NCBI GenBank assembly: GCA_002049455.2
Contig: KV918921.1
Span: 1 to 64,000 of the forward strand
DNA: 64,000 nucleotides
Direction of reading: 5' to 3'
Source: Porphyra umbilicalis
Taxonomy: Eukaryota > Rhodophyta > Bangiophyceae > Bangiales > Bangiaceae
In this document: positions 31,379 to 42,294 of the stretch, one piece after another
Layout of the letters: the number at the start of each line of letters is the position of its first letter
How positions within the stretch are numbered: position 1 is the first letter of the stretch
Made by a program: the position numbers and the translations under genes
The notes under the pieces: model-generated
What the model was told of the DNA's origin: nothing
The model's input: the letters and a program-made list of their open reading frames with translations, nothing else
Database searches by the model: none

Positions 31379-33297
31379 ATGTACTCCCTCGGGCACGCGG
31401 ATTTCGGGTGGCCGCCCGACTTTGACGGGCGCGCGCCCTTCCCCGACGCCTACCTCCCGTCCTGGTCGGAGCTCGTCGACGAGTCCCTCCCCGCCGCCGA
31501 CGCCGTGTCCCTCGTCACCATGTCGGGCGGCAAGGCGTCGCCGGCGTGCGAGTCGCCCCCCCCCCCGGCGGTGCCGACGGGCGACGACGGCGACGGCGAC
31601 GGCGAGGCGGGTGCGCCGCCGACGGCCGACGACGGCGACGGGGAGGCGGGTGGGCCCGCGCCGCACGGCGGCGGCGGGGGTGTGGCGCCCGCCGCCGCCG
31701 CCGACATGATGGCCGCCCTCACGGCCATGACGACGACAAGCATGACACTGACAACGTCATTGGCGGCGGCGGCAGCGGCGGCGGCGCCAACGCCCGGTGG
31801 CGCGGCGCCGGCCGCCCCCCCCGCGGCGACCGCGTCCGAGGCGGGCCTCGACCTCGCCGCCGACCTCGCCGCCTACACCAGCGACGGCTGCGGCGTCTCG
31901 GTGGCCGCCGACAGTGGCGACGCGGCCGCCGGTCCGCCCGCCGCCTATGCCCGCGCGCCGCACCCGTGTGCGCCGTCGCCGCCCGCGTCGCCGCCGACGG
32001 CGGCAACGACCCCGTCGCTGTTACTACCGGCGGCGCTCACGCCGGCGCTGACGCTCACGCTGTCCCCATCGACGGCGTCGACGGGGTGCGCCGCCGCCGC
32101 CGCCGCCGCCGCCGCCGTTGCCGCCGCCGCTGCGGCGGCCGACGCGGGCGCGGCGCCGCCGTCGCCCGCCGCGGGGGGCGCGCGCAAAAAGTGGGGCGCC
32201 GCCCGCCGCCCGCCGGGCGGCCGCCGCAAGCTCCTCCGCCGCTGCGACATGGACCCGGATGTGCTCGACCGCGTCGCGCGGGACGGCGTCAAGACGCTCG
32301 AGGAGCTCACGCACGGGGACATTCGGCTGTACACGCGCAACCAGCTGCGGGCGTATTGCCGCATTTACGGTACGTGTGTGTGGGGGGGGGGGGCGGGGCT
32401 GCCTGCCGGCGTGTGGGTGACGCGCCCGCATTTCTGGCCCGTGCCACACGCCTCGCCGCTTTCTCCTCCTTTTTGTTTTGTTCCCTCCAGTTGTGTACTG
32501 ACCGGCGCCTTTTCCCACGTCTCCCCACGTCGCGCCTCGCCCCCCCCCCCCCCTTTTTTTTTCCCGTCAATTATAGGCATCAAACGGGAAGTCAAGCCGC
32601 AGCTCGAGTGGCAGATGGCCGAGCTCCTCGAGGCCTTCCACCCGCACGACGCGTCGCGGCGGGCGGCCGCGTACCTCCCCGCGCCCGCGTGCGGGTCGGA
32701 CAGTGACGGCGCGCCGTCGCCGCCGCCGTCACCGCCGCCGCCGCCGGCAGCGTCGGCGGTCGCCGGCGGGCGCATCGCCAAGCCGACCCGCACCGTCCGC
32801 GGCGCGGGGGGGCGGGGCGCCGGCAAGGCCGCCGCCACGCGCGGGCGGCGGGCGGCGGCGGCCAAGGCCGAGGCGCCCGTCGCCCCCGCCCCGCCGGCGG
32901 CGGCGCCGCCCGTGGCCGTGGCCGTGGCCGTGGCGCCGGCTGCCGCTGTCGCCGCTGTCATTGCGGCGGCGCCGCCACCCCCGCCGCCGCTGCCGCCGCC
33001 GCCCCCCCCCCGCCGCCGCCGCCGCCGCCGGCCGTCGGCCTCGTCGGGTCGTACCTACCACCCGACGCCCCCCCCCCCCCCGCCCCCGGCGCCTCCTCCC
33101 TCCTCGGCGTTGAGTGGGCGGCGTGGCCGCCGCTGACCGCCGACGGCGGCGACGCCACCGACGACGAGGCCGTCGGCCGCATTGGCGGCGACGAGGCGGA
33201 CGCGGCGGGGGGCCTGTCGGACAAGGACGGGGAGCTGCTTGGGTGCTTTGGGGGGGGGGGGCTCCCAGAGGACGACGCGCCGTGGATGCTCACATAG
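31379..33297 (+). CDS. Acidic SAP-like nuclear protein, two exons, frame break at poly-C
   Basis: The start MYSLGHADFGWPPDFDGRAP lies at 31379. Exon 1 runs to 32369 and exon 2 from 32577 (donor gtacgtgtg, acceptor aattatag). The join makes RAYCRIYGIKREVK inside LEELTHGDIRLYTRNQLRAY..WQMAELLEAF, a helix-hairpin-helix resembling a SAP or Rho-N-like nucleic-acid-binding module. It is preceded by the basic GARKKWGAARRPPGGRRKLL, a likely nuclear localisation signal. The N-terminal half is Ala/Asp/Gly-rich. At a C run (33001-33012) the frame steps once, to AVGLVGSYLPPDAP, and after further runs to VEWAAWPPLTADGG and an acidic C-terminus ending DDAPWMLT at 33297. The family is unknown; DNA or RNA binding with an acidic tail suggests a transcription regulator. 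The 207 bp intron is in frame and stop-free. Confidence 0.6.
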
Positions 33298-34151
33298 CAC
33301 CGGTGGTCGTGGCGGCGGGGGGGGGGGGGGGGGGGAGGAGGATGACCCCCCCCCCCCCCCGCCGGCCTGGGGACGGGGCGGCCGCACCGGCCGCGTCGTC
33401 CCTGCTGCAAGGGAACCCCCCGCTGCGCCGCGGGCCCGTCTGCGGTGCAGCCGCCGTTTTGCTCCGTGTTTTGCCGTTGCCGCGTGTGCTCTCGCCCGGT
33501 GTCCATTTTTATTGTCCTTTTATTTCCTTCCTTTCTTTTTTTTTGGCGTGCGGGCCCTGGGCGGCGCCACGGGTGCGTCTTGTGCGCGGGGGTGCGTGTG
33601 GGGGTGGTCGGGCGGGTTGCGCGCCCCGCCCTCCAGCAGGGGGGGGGGGGTGGTGTGGGGTGGGGCGTGGGCGCGCGCGGGTGCGGCGGCGACGCTGCGC
33701 CCGCGCCGCCCCCGCCTCGAGAGCAGTGTTTTTTTCCTTTCCGCGGCGGGGACGCCGAAGAATACAAAAAAAAGCTACCGCGGTGCGTTTTTTGCGTTGT
33801 TTGTACCGTTTGCCCTGCTGCGCTGCGGTCCTTGTCGTGTGGAGACGCCGCGCCGCCGATCGGCACCACACGACCCGGCGCAACGGTGCGCGGCACGGCG
33901 GGTCGCCGGGGGCGACGCCCCACCACGCCGCAGCGTCGGTCTACGGGCGTGCCCCCCCCCCAACACGCGCAGAGCGAGGCAAGGCCCCGCCGCCGACGAC
34001 GCGACGCCCCCCCGCCCACGCACCGTCACGGCCCTCACGACGCGGCCGCGCGCGTCCCGAGTCCCCCGCCGTCGTGGGGGTCCCCCAGACGGCACCGCAG
34101 ACACGCCACGAGACGCTCAACCCCCCCCGCCCCCCCCCCCCCCCCCCCCGC
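33298..34151. other. Convergent 3' spacer rich in homopolymers
   Basis: It lies between the ends of the SAP-like gene and uL1m. It holds G runs (33317-33335), C runs (33346-33360 and 34125-34149) and T-rich tracts (33508-33545) that may be polyadenylation-related. No domain in any frame. Confidence 0.5.
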
Positions 34152-35076
34152 TCACGCGTCACCCAAATCCTCCAACGCGCCGAGCACGTCCTCCACCACC
34201 ACCGGCACGCCCGGCCCCATGTCACTACTCACGCTCAGCGCGAGCACAAACCGCTTCTTCACGCCCGCCGGCTTGGCGGCAACGACCGCCGCCACGGCGG
34301 CGAGCACGTTGGCGCGGACGACCCCCCCCGGCACGCCACTCACCCGCCCGACGCGCAGGTGCACGTTCCCCCCCGCGTCGTTGCGGAAAAACACCCACGC
34401 GCCGCCCTTGGCCGCCCCCACCGCCGCCGTCGCCCCCCCCGCGCCGACAAAGAGGGTGCCCTGCTTGGCGAGCGGCAGCAGCCCGCGGGTGCCGAGCACC
34501 TTGCCCGCCGCCCGCGCCACGTCCGCCGCCACCCCCGCCTCGGCGAGCGCAACGTCGACGGAGCCGGCGCCCTTGGCAAAGCCCCGCCCCTTGGTGCGCC
34601 CGAGCTCCCCCGCCAGCCCCGCGTCGCCAACGATATCCGCGCCAGCGGCGGTGGCGGCGGCCGCCACCGCCCCCCCCACATCGTCGACAAAGACGCCGAC
34701 GCGGGGGGGGGGGCCCCCGACGGGGTGCGGCAGGACCGTCGACGCGCGCACCGTCTGCGCCGCGACGCGCGCGTCGATATTCAACCGCACGACGAGGCGG
34801 ATGCCTTCGTCGTAGCGCGCAAACGCGTGCGCGGCGACCGCCCCTAGGGCCTCGTCGAGGGGGAGGGGGGGGGGCGAAAGGCCGCCGCCGCCGCGCGGGC
34901 GGCGCGCCGGGCGGTTTGGCGCGCGTGCGCGGCGGTGGAGGCGGGGGTGTTGTGGGGGGAGGGGCCGCCCATGGGGGGTTTGGGGATGTATTGGGGGGGG
35001 GAGGCGCGCGCCGCGGGGGGGGCGGCCGCGCGTCGGTGCCCGCGGCGGTGGCGGTGGCGGGCTTGGGGGTGGGGGG

Positions 35077-35115
<39 letters not shown>

Positions 35116-35184
35116 ACGCCGCGGCAGGGGGGGGGGGGGGAGCCGCGACAGGCGCGACAGGCGGGAGAGGTAGAACAACGACAT
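34152..35184 (-). CDS. Organellar ribosomal protein uL1, frame broken at C runs
   Basis: The main frame (34152 to about 34860) is unmistakable uL1. YDEGIRLVVRLNIDARVAAQ and VRASTVLPHPVGG are followed by VGVFVDD, AAGADIVGDAGLAGEL and VLGTRGLLPLAKQGT. WVFFRNDAGGNVHLRVGRV, VRANVLAAVAAVVAAKPAG and LALSVSSDMGPGVPV complete it. uL1 forms the L1 stalk at the ribosomal E site and binds 23S-type rRNA. The N-terminus MSLFYLSRLSRLSRLPPPPL at 35184 is a basic amphipathic presequence, so import into mitochondria is likely, with plastid possible. Between them the sequence passes through an intermediate frame (PQYIPKPPMGGPSPHNTPAS). Two steps of one missing base each, at C runs near 34992-35026 and 34861-34872, reconcile all three parts. 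It shares a ~430 bp upstream region with the rhodanese gene. Confidence 0.8.
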
Positions 35185-35615
35185 GGTGGGGGTGGGCGCA
35201 GAGGGGTTTGGGGGGGGGATACAGGGGCGGGCAGTGTGGATCCGGCAAGGGGGCGGCGGTCGCGTCGTCGACGGAGGCGGGCGGTGGTGGCTTGGCCTGG
35301 ATCGCGGCCAAGGGGACGGCAACGGGGTCGGCCATCGCAAGTCCGCGCAGCCTCAACAGAAATTCCGGGAGGGAAATGAATTGAGAGACTAAAGGGTCGT
35401 TCCTGAGTTTGGATGTTTTTTGCTTTTGGGCGGGGGTAGGTCGACGGACCCCCTCCGACCGGGACTCGCGTGCAGCGCGTCGTGGCAGCGCGTGATCACG
35501 TTCGCGGTGTGTCCGTGGCGTGGCGCCCCCCTTCATCCCGCCCCACACCCCCCCCTCCCCACGCCTTTCGACCGGCTGCCGGCGGGTGCGGCCGCCACGG
35601 CACCGCCCCGCCGAC
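35185..35615. other. Shared upstream region of divergent uL1m and rhodanese genes
   Basis: About 430 bp between opposed start codons, with an A/T-richer island at 35365-35420 (AGAGACTAAAGG and TTTTTTGCTTTTGG) flanked by G/C runs. Likely a bidirectional promoter; no clear TATA box. Confidence 0.45.
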
Positions 35616-37087
35616 ATGGTGCCCGCAACGCTCCGCGGCGGCCGCGCGGGCGGCGCCTCCCCCTCGTCCCCGCCCGCCTTTCACCCGCCCGCCCCGGTCG
35701 GCCGGGTGGCGGCGGCCGCCGCCGCCGCCGCCGCCCGGCGGTCGGCGCGACCACCCCCCCACGGCGGCTGCCTCCCCGTTCCCCACCCCCCCCGTCGGGC
35801 GGTGAGACCCACCGCGCTCGCGGCCGGCGGCGGCGGACCGACTGCGGCGGGGGGCACGCCGCCGCCGCCGCCGCCACCCCCCCCCCCCCCCGCATCACCG
35901 CGGTGGCCGTCACGGCCGCGTGGCTCGCGGGCGCCCTCGGCTCCCCCACCCCCCCCGCCGTGATTGACACGCGCGGGGCCGTCACCAAAACGGGGAGCAC
36001 CCCCCACCCCGCCCGCGACGGCCGCCACACCGTCACCGTTGCCTACACGCCCGCCGCCGACGCGTACGCGGCGGCGGCCATCCCCGGCGCCGCCTTTGTC
36101 GACTGGACCGCCGACGTGACGGCGGGCGGGGGCGGCGGCGGGGGCCTCCCCCCCGCCGACTTTGACGCCCTCCTCGCCGCCGCGGGCGTCGTGCGGGGGG
36201 GGGGGGGGGGGGGACGGGGGGGCTCCCCGCCCCGCCGCCGCCGCCGGGCGTGCCGCCGCCGGCGCCGCCCGCGACCGTGCGGGCGGTGGTGTATGATGGG
36301 GGCTCGATGCTCTTTGCGACGCGCCTCTGGTGGGCGGCCGCCCGCTCGGGCTTTGACGGCGTGGCGGTGCTCGACGGGGGGTGGGCGGCGTGGACCGCCG
36401 CGGGGCTGCCGACCGCACCGGGTCGGGCGCCGCCGCCGCCAGCCGACGGCAGCGCCGCGGGCGCGTCGGTTCCTCCCCACCCACCCCCCCCCCCGCCGCC
36501 GCCGCCGCCACCACCGCCACCGCCGCCGCCACCGCCGCCGCCGCCGCCGCCACGCACCGCCCGCCGCTGCCGCTCCTCACCGCCGCCGACGTTTTGGCAA
36601 CGTTTGTGGCCCCCCCCCCCCCCCCCCCGGCGCCCCCCCCCCCCCCGCCCTCCTCGACGCGCGGTCGGCGGCGCAGCACGCGGGCGTCGAGCGGCGGGGC
36701 GCCCGCGCGGGGTCCATCCCGGGGGCCATCGGCTTGCCCTACCGGGCGCTCCTCGGCGCGGGGGGCGTCGGCTGGGCGACACCCACCGCCGCGCGGGCGG
36801 CCTTTGCGGCGGCGGGCGTGCCCGTGGTGGGGGGGGAGCCCCCGGCGGCAGCGGCAGCGGCGGCGGCGGCGGCGGCGGCGGCGCCTGGGGAGAGCGCCGA
36901 CGGCGGCGACGGCGGCGGCGGGGCCTTGCGGGTGGGCGTCTACTGCAACGGGGGGGTGGCGTCGACGGTGCTCATTTGGTGGTGGGTGCGCCTCGGCGGC
37001 GACGCGACGGCGGTGGGCAACTATGGGGGGAGTTGGAACGAGTGGGGGGGGCGCCCCGATTTGCCAACCGTGCGGGGGTGGGGGTGA
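35616..37087 (+). CDS. Two-domain rhodanese / mercaptopyruvate sulfurtransferase-like, multiple frame breaks
   Basis: From MVPATLRGGRAGGASPSSPP (35616), a transit-like Arg/Ala/Ser leader runs to about 35880. Domain 1 has AVIDTRGAVTK, AAAIPGAAFVDWTAD, VRAVVYDGGSMLFATRLWWA and VAVLDGGWAAW. Its active-site loop is YDGGSM, with Asp in place of Cys, so it is inactive. Domain 2 has ALLDARSAAQHAGV, RAGSIPGAIGLPYRALL, then the catalytic VYCNGGVASTVLIWW with Cys, and YGGSWNEWGGRPDLP near the end. That arrangement, inactive first and active second domain, is the one found in thiosulfate and 3-mercaptopyruvate sulfurtransferases, which move sulfane sulfur to thiols or cyanide. Frames step by one base at 36197-36232, at 36484-36550 and in the C runs of 36609-36650. 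Each step fits one missing base. The organelle is uncertain. Confidence 0.75.
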
Positions 37088-37782
37088 CGCGCGCGCTGCG
37101 GGGGGCGGGGGGGGTGGCGGGCGGCCGGCGGGTCGCCCGTGCGCGGCCGACGCTGCCGACGGGTGGGCGCGGCGTGTGGGCGCGGCCGCCGGCCTGCGGC
37201 ACGCAGCTGCGTTGATGCGCTGGCGGCCGCGGCCGCGGCGGCGGCGATGGGCGGCGCGTCGGGCGGTCGGCAGCCGCCGACGCGAAACGCGCGGTCGGCG
37301 TGTGGGTGATTGGGGGGGGGGGAGGCTCGCCGCCGACGCGGCCACATCCTTGTCGTACGACCGCGACCGTGGGGGCGGCAGCCAGTCAAGATTGGGGGGC
37401 GTGCGGCAAGTGCATCTGTGGGCGACTACGGCGGCTGACCCGGTGGCTGTGCGCCAACGGCAAGCCGGGGCGGTCGGCGGGCGGCAGCGGCGACAGAGCA
37501 CTGCGACAGTGGGCCACCGCCGCCGTTCGACCCATGATATGCGCATCCCAAAAAGAGCCAGAGTCGGGGCGACGCGTGGGCCCCCAGTCGGTGATACCCA
37601 CCGATACCCTCCCGCATGCCAGCCCAAAGACGACATTTCCAGCAGACCTTCTAGTCTTTCTAATGACTATCACTCTGTATTTACATGCTCAAGACGCTTC
37701 AAAGAGACGCACACCCCAACCCCTGCGCATGGCACTCACAAATTCGAAAAAGAAGAAACGGCGGCTAGACCGCAGGCCCGCT
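37088..37782. other. Convergent 3' spacer
   Basis: This lies between the rhodanese stop and the BAR gene stop. The first half is GC-rich. The second half, from 37600, is A/T-richer and probably 3' UTR of the BAR gene. No gene seen. Confidence 0.5.
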
Positions 37783-38652
37783 TCACGGAGCCACCGTCTT
37801 GGTCGCCGTGTACACCACGTCCGGCGCCGTCGGGTCCGACGCGGTCGCCTTAACCTCATACGCGCCCGAGCCGACGGGCACCGTCGTCGTCTCCACGTTA
37901 ATGTTCTTCACCTCCTCCGTCAGGGCAGCAACGCCCACCGGGCGGTCCATCGACGTGTTGGCCAGCGCAAAGACGTCGTCCACGTGCTTGGACGCATACT
38001 CCTGCGCCGTTGACGTGCGGGAGCTAAACATGTCCGTGCGGTCCTTATGCATAATCCAAAACGCCACATACAGCGCGTGGTACATCTGCTGCTGCTTGCC
38101 ATAGAGCGCCTCCATGTGCTGCACGACGCCCGCCACCGTCGAGTCGTACGTGCTCTTGGAGGCTTCGAGCTTGTCGAGGTTACGGCTCGCCTTTTGGTCC
38201 GATGTCTTCTCCTTGGAGTCGAGCTTGTCGACCTTTGACTTGTACAGCTCATAGTCGGTCTTGGACGACGCCGCCGCCTTGTGCTCCCGCGCCAGCCCGT
38301 CAATCTCCGTCACGTACGACCGCACGCTGCGCGCAATGACCGTGTGCCGGGAAACGGCGTCCTCGCTCATCGCGGTCGCCTTGAACAGTTGCTCCGTGTG
38401 GTCAGCCGTCGCCTTCACCTCCGTCCGAAGGTCATCCTGAGCGGGGTACTGCGATGCGAGCGCCTGCGAAAACTTGTTGACGTCGGTCGTCGACTTGGTC
38501 AGGTCAGTGTCGACCTTCTCCATGGACCGGAGCCCATCCTTGAGCGACGCACAGATAACGTCCAGCTTGTTCTTCAGGTCCAAGTAGTGGGCATCCTCGG
38601 GCTCGGTGTTGATCGTGGCCGACTTGGCCAGCTTCTTGATGCCGTGCAACAT
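37783..38652 (-). CDS. BAR-domain protein
   Basis: An intact 289-residue frame, MLHGIKKLAKSATINTEPED at 38652 to a TGA at 37783. The first ~15 residues form a short amphipathic basic helix of the N-BAR type. Residues about 20-235 are a long Lys/Asp/Ser-rich helical bundle: LKNKLDVICASLKDGLRSME, then VRSYVTEIDGLAREHKAA, then YELYKSKVDKLDSKEKTSDQ and MEALYGKQQQMYHALYVAFW. That is the usual order of a BAR dimer that senses or bends membrane in endocytosis or plasma-membrane microdomains. The tail (VGSGAYEVKATASDPTAPDV) is short, with no SH3 or PH domain. A TATA box lies ~190 bp upstream. It has little homopolymer content and balanced codons, and is likely well expressed. Its exact subfamily cannot be set by eye. 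Confidence 0.7.
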   Translation of the reverse strand: MLHGIKKLAKSATINTEPEDAHYLDLKNKLDVICASLKDGLRSMEKVDTDLTKSTTDVNKFSQALASQYPAQDDLRTEVKATADHTEQLFKATAMSEDAVSRHTVIARSVRSYVTEIDGLAREHKAAASSKTDYELYKSKVDKLDSKEKTSDQKASRNLDKLEASKSTYDSTVAGVVQHMEALYGKQQQMYHALYVAFWIMHKDRTDMFSSRTSTAQEYASKHVDDVFALANTSMDRPVGVAALTEEVKNINVETTTVPVGSGAYEVKATASDPTAPDVVYTATKTVAP

Positions 38653-38837
38653 GGTGGCGGGGGGGGGGGGAGGGGGGCGGTACCGGTGGTAGCGACGGTG
38701 TAGCGGCGCGCGGGGGTTGGTAGTGACGAGGCGGCGGTGGGAAAACGCGGGTGCGGAACAGTGCGATGCGAAAACGGGCGGTACGGTGCAAGATGAGTGT
38801 GTCCGTCGGTGGGAGGGGAGCGGACGGGGCGGGCGGG

Positions 38838-38844
38838 CTTTATA
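38838..38844 (-). promoter_or_regulatory. TATA box of the BAR gene
   Basis: On the minus strand the sequence is GCGCTTATAAAGCCCGCC, a consensus TATAAAG in otherwise GC-only DNA, 186-192 bp upstream of the start codon. The coiled-coil gene at the right edge has a similar element at nearly the same distance. Confidence 0.55.
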
Positions 38845-38899
38845 AGCGCGCGCCGTGTGGTTGGGTCCAAACAGCCAGTGCGGCCACACTCGAGGCGCG

Positions 38900-41565
38900 T
38901 GCGGGCACTGCGCAGATGCAACTGCAGCACGTCAATCGGCTCAAGTGCGGGGCTGTGAGGGGTCTCGGACTGGGGTCGGGCGCGAGGCACATCTCGTAGT
39001 GAGGATATCACGAACGGGGCAGGGGCAGTTGGCTCGCCGTCCACCTCGCACATGGAGCGTGCCAACCGAACAGGCGCGCACGTGCAAGTGGCACGGTCAG
39101 ACCACGCCGGGTTGACAGCGGTCCGCCTTGCGGGCAGAGGTGCAACCGCCTTCCACATGGCTGTGAGCCGCAAGCATCAGATCTGGGGGTCAATTCGTTT
39201 GCAGGCGGGGTCTGCTTGCACCGCGAGCGCCCAATGCGGGCTCTCCTCGGGCGCGGCAGACACTCGCGGTGCAAGCTGTCGCGTGGACCGCCAGGTGGAG
39301 GATGCAAAGCGCACGTGACCAGCGACACAATTGGAAATCCTCGCATCTTTCAAGCGGCACCTGCACAGCACAGCAGGTTCTGCGGCCGTGCCCCTAGCAG
39401 AAAACCGGATGCGACAGATCATGTTTTTTCCCTACTAGGGTTTTATGCACATTTCGCAATGCTGACGACAACATTCCCCACACCTTTCTCCAGCACAGGC
39501 TGAGAACGTATTAATAGTTTGGACGTGGGCTCTGTATCGTGCTGATGTCATGAGCACAACAAAGCACGTGTCCTTTTTCATTCAATGTACACACGCCAAC
39601 CAACCGTCGCACCATCCCTACCTCCCTCGCCGTCATCACCACTATCCCCCTCGCAGTTGCAGCCACTTTTCCACCTTGGCCCCTCCACGGTCTCCCATCA
39701 TCCCACCGTCGCCGTCCTGACTTCCCCGCGGTCGCCAGCTCCCACATGTCCCTCGCAGTCAATTCCTCACCGGCACCGCCCCACGTCCCTCCCTGCCGTA
39801 GCCGCATTCAGACCCTCAGTCGTCCGCACATGCATCTCCCCCTTTGTCTCCGCCTCATGCCCCCCGCCGTTCCCACCTCCAGCCCCTCGCCGTCCCCATC
39901 TCCAGCTCTCTCGCCGTCCCCACCTCCAGCTCCCCCGCCGTCCCCACCTCCGGCTCCCCCCACCGTCACCACTTGCAGCTCCCCCGCCGTTCCTGCCTCT
40001 AATCCGGCAGCCGTCCCAACAAGCAGCCCCCCCGCCGTCGCCACTTGCAGTGCCACAGCCGTCTCGCCGCTCAGACGTCCACCCTACCCCTTAGCTATCT
40101 CGCACGCCGTCCGCCGTGTGTCTCCCGAAGAGCCTTCAGAGAGTGAGAAGCGGAGAGATAGAACTGGTTAGCTGGCGACAGACGCAGAGACCCCGGGCAA
40201 GTGCAAGGGCACTCGCGGCTATCAGCGCCTGTCAGTTCCATGACCTGTCTTGGCGCGCTCGCGCAGGACGCGAGGGTCCTGAATCAGCGCCAGCGCAGCT
40301 GCAACTGCGGCCTGGAGAGAGGGGGGCGGCAGCAGCTGGCTCGCCGTGTCCCCACCCGTGCGCCCAAGGCCGTTTACTGCACCGCAGCTCTATTGCCTCT
40401 CAGCAGTGCCCGTGATGGACACGCATTGGCAGTCAGGAGGGGCCCAGTCAGAGAGCCAGAAGCAGACCCAACAGAAATATTTCGTGACCTGTGCCTCAGG
40501 GGTCTTCCCGTGGTCCACCAGCCGGAATCCGGCAGCCGATTCAATCCATATAGCCTTTTGCTGTTCTCGCTGAACGTGCTGAGAACGTTCTCGGCCAAAA
40601 TATGTACTTTTTCTGTGTGAGCACAGCTTTGGAACCTGCGGTGAGATGGATCAATGCAAGCCATCACTCGATGAGGTCGTTGCACCATCACCTGCAGGAC
40701 ATGTGTGGGGGCTGCAACGAGCTACAGTACTACAGTTATACTGTATAGTTTTGCTGATGCCCACTGGGGAGATTTCCCTAGAGAGGCCGCCTGCTGTTGG
40801 GGCCTCGCTGTCCCGGGAGCCCATGTACTGACACCGTCGGCGGTCTTTGAGACTCGCGTCCAGGCTTTAGTCTGTTGGTGGTCGTGGTGAACGTTCGGCC
40901 ACCGCTGGCGTTCTCTGCCATTGCCCTTCACCCGCTTTGCTCGTGGTGGAGAGTACAGCTCGACTTTTTCTTGGGCATTTTTGCGGTAGAGGCAGCAACA
41001 CTACTCCGAGAAGCAATGGCAAAGGCGCGGCACCTCGACCCCTCCACGCGGGCGACACGTCCCGCTGGTGAGTAACAGCCCCTGTACGAAGGCACCCAAG
41101 CCGCCGCTCATCTTGGCGGTAGCTGACTACAACCAGAAAGTTGGAACAGGCGCAGTGTGTCGCGGGAGCTCTGTGCAGGTGGGCTTTTCTCCAGGCTTGG
41201 TCCTGAGCTTGCTGTCTCTGGCGCCTTGCTGTCTGCTCTGTCCCCGCTGTCCCGATCGGACGTTCCGACCGAGCGGATGAAAGCACATCCAGCCAGCGTG
41301 GGAATCAAAATTACTAATTCTTTTTCACTAGAAAAATACCAGGTTGGCCGGATCAACAGGTCCGAGTCTTGGTGCTTGCTCCGCGTGGCCGCCCCCCGCC
41401 TTGCTCGCCCTGCCGCACCGCGCTCGGCGCTGCATTGGTCCCGCTGGGCCCGTCCGCCGTCCGCTCTCCCCCGCGCCCTGACACCCCCCTGACTACTTCA
41501 TCTGTTCTCTATCGCGCCCCACACGACCGCAAACCTGTCCCACGTCTACACTCTGCTGCGCCACC
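38900..41565. other. Gene-poor region, 2.7 kb
   Basis: Lower GC with A/T-rich patches (39425-39480, 40730-40750, 41310-41340). A Pro/Ser tandem repeat is listed at 39870-40060. The frame across it (39746-40171 plus) encodes Pro/Ser/Ala repeats and looks like repeat DNA rather than a gene. The final ~150 bp include the MoaC leader region. No RNA gene recognised. Confidence 0.45.
39870..40060. repeat. Degenerate ~24 bp Pro/Ser-type tandem repeat
   Basis: Repeats of the type CCAGCTCCCCCGCCGTCCCC with drift recur about seven times and fade at both ends (related words reach back to 39620). Translation gives SPSPSPAL/PPPAPPPSP strings. Probably a minisatellite. Confidence 0.6.
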
Positions 41566-42294
41566 ATGATCATCAGGGCGCGCCACCTCTTGTGCCGCCC
41601 CCCGCCCTACACCGTCGGCCGCGCGCTCGCCACCACCCCCCCCCCCCCCTCCCCCCACCGCCAGCGCCGTCCCCCCCCCCCCCCCCCCAGCAAGCGTCTC
41701 ACCCACCTCGACGCCGCTGGCCACCCGTCCATGGTCGACGTGTCGGCCAAAGCCCCCTCGGTCCGCACCGCCGTCGCTTCGGCCGCCGTCACCGTCGGCC
41801 CAGCCGTCTACGCGTTGCTCGCGGCGGGCCGGTCCGGGGGCGGCGGCGCGGGAAAGGGCGACGCGCTCCTCACCGCCCGCCTGGCGGGGATTGCCGCGGC
41901 CAAGCGGACGGCCGACCTCATCCCGCTTTGCCACTCGGTGGCGCTCGCGCACGTCGGCGTCGACCTACGCCTCGAGGCGGGCGCACGGGCGGGGGCGGGG
42001 GCGGCGGCGGCAGGCGGCGACGGTGGCGGCGGTGGCGGTGGGGGCGGGGAGCACGGCGGCGGCGGCGGTGGTGGTGGCGGCGGCCGCGTGCGCATCCGCA
42101 GCAGCGCCACGACGACGGCGGCGGCGACGACGGGCGTGGAGATGGAGGCGCTTGTTGCCGCGAGCGTCGCCGCCCTGACCGTCTATGATATGTGCAAGGC
42201 CGTCGAGCGGGGGATGGTCGTTGGGGAGGTGCGGTTGGAGGAGAAGCGGGGGGGGAAGAGCGGGCACTATGTGCGCAAACGAGACGGGCCGTGA
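41566..42294 (+). CDS. Cyclic pyranopterin monophosphate synthase (MoaC/CNX3)
   Basis: An intact, intronless 242-residue frame from 41566. The N-terminus [20 protein letters not shown] is a basic organelle-targeting presequence followed by a Pro-rich stretch. The MoaC core follows: [31 protein letters not shown], then [20 protein letters not shown] with the active-site [11 protein letters not shown]. It ends [20 protein letters not shown] then CKAVERGM and KSGHYVRK. It converts the cyclic GTP product of MoaA/CNX2 to cPMP, the first committed molybdenum-cofactor intermediate, in mitochondria of plants. A Gly-rich insertion of about 50 residues (41980-42080) separates the [11 protein letters not shown] strand from [20 protein letters not shown]; it lies in a surface loop and should be tolerated. 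The frame survives two C runs in the leader, unlike most neighbours. Confidence 0.9.
   Translation: MIIRARHLLCRPPPYTVGRALATTPPPPSPHRQRRPPPPPPSKRLTHLDAAGHPSMVDVSAKAPSVRTAVASAAVTVGPAVYALLAAGRSGGGGAGKGDALLTARLAGIAAAKRTADLIPLCHSVALAHVGVDLRLEAGARAGAGAAAAGGDGGGGGGGGGEHGGGGGGGGGGRVRIRSSATTTAAATTGVEMEALVAASVAALTVYDMCKAVERGMVVGEVRLEEKRGGKSGHYVRKRDGP

Noticed and set aside
39746-40171. Pro/Ser-rich 141-residue open frame
   Set aside because: It coincides with a degenerate 24 bp minisatellite and has no other support.
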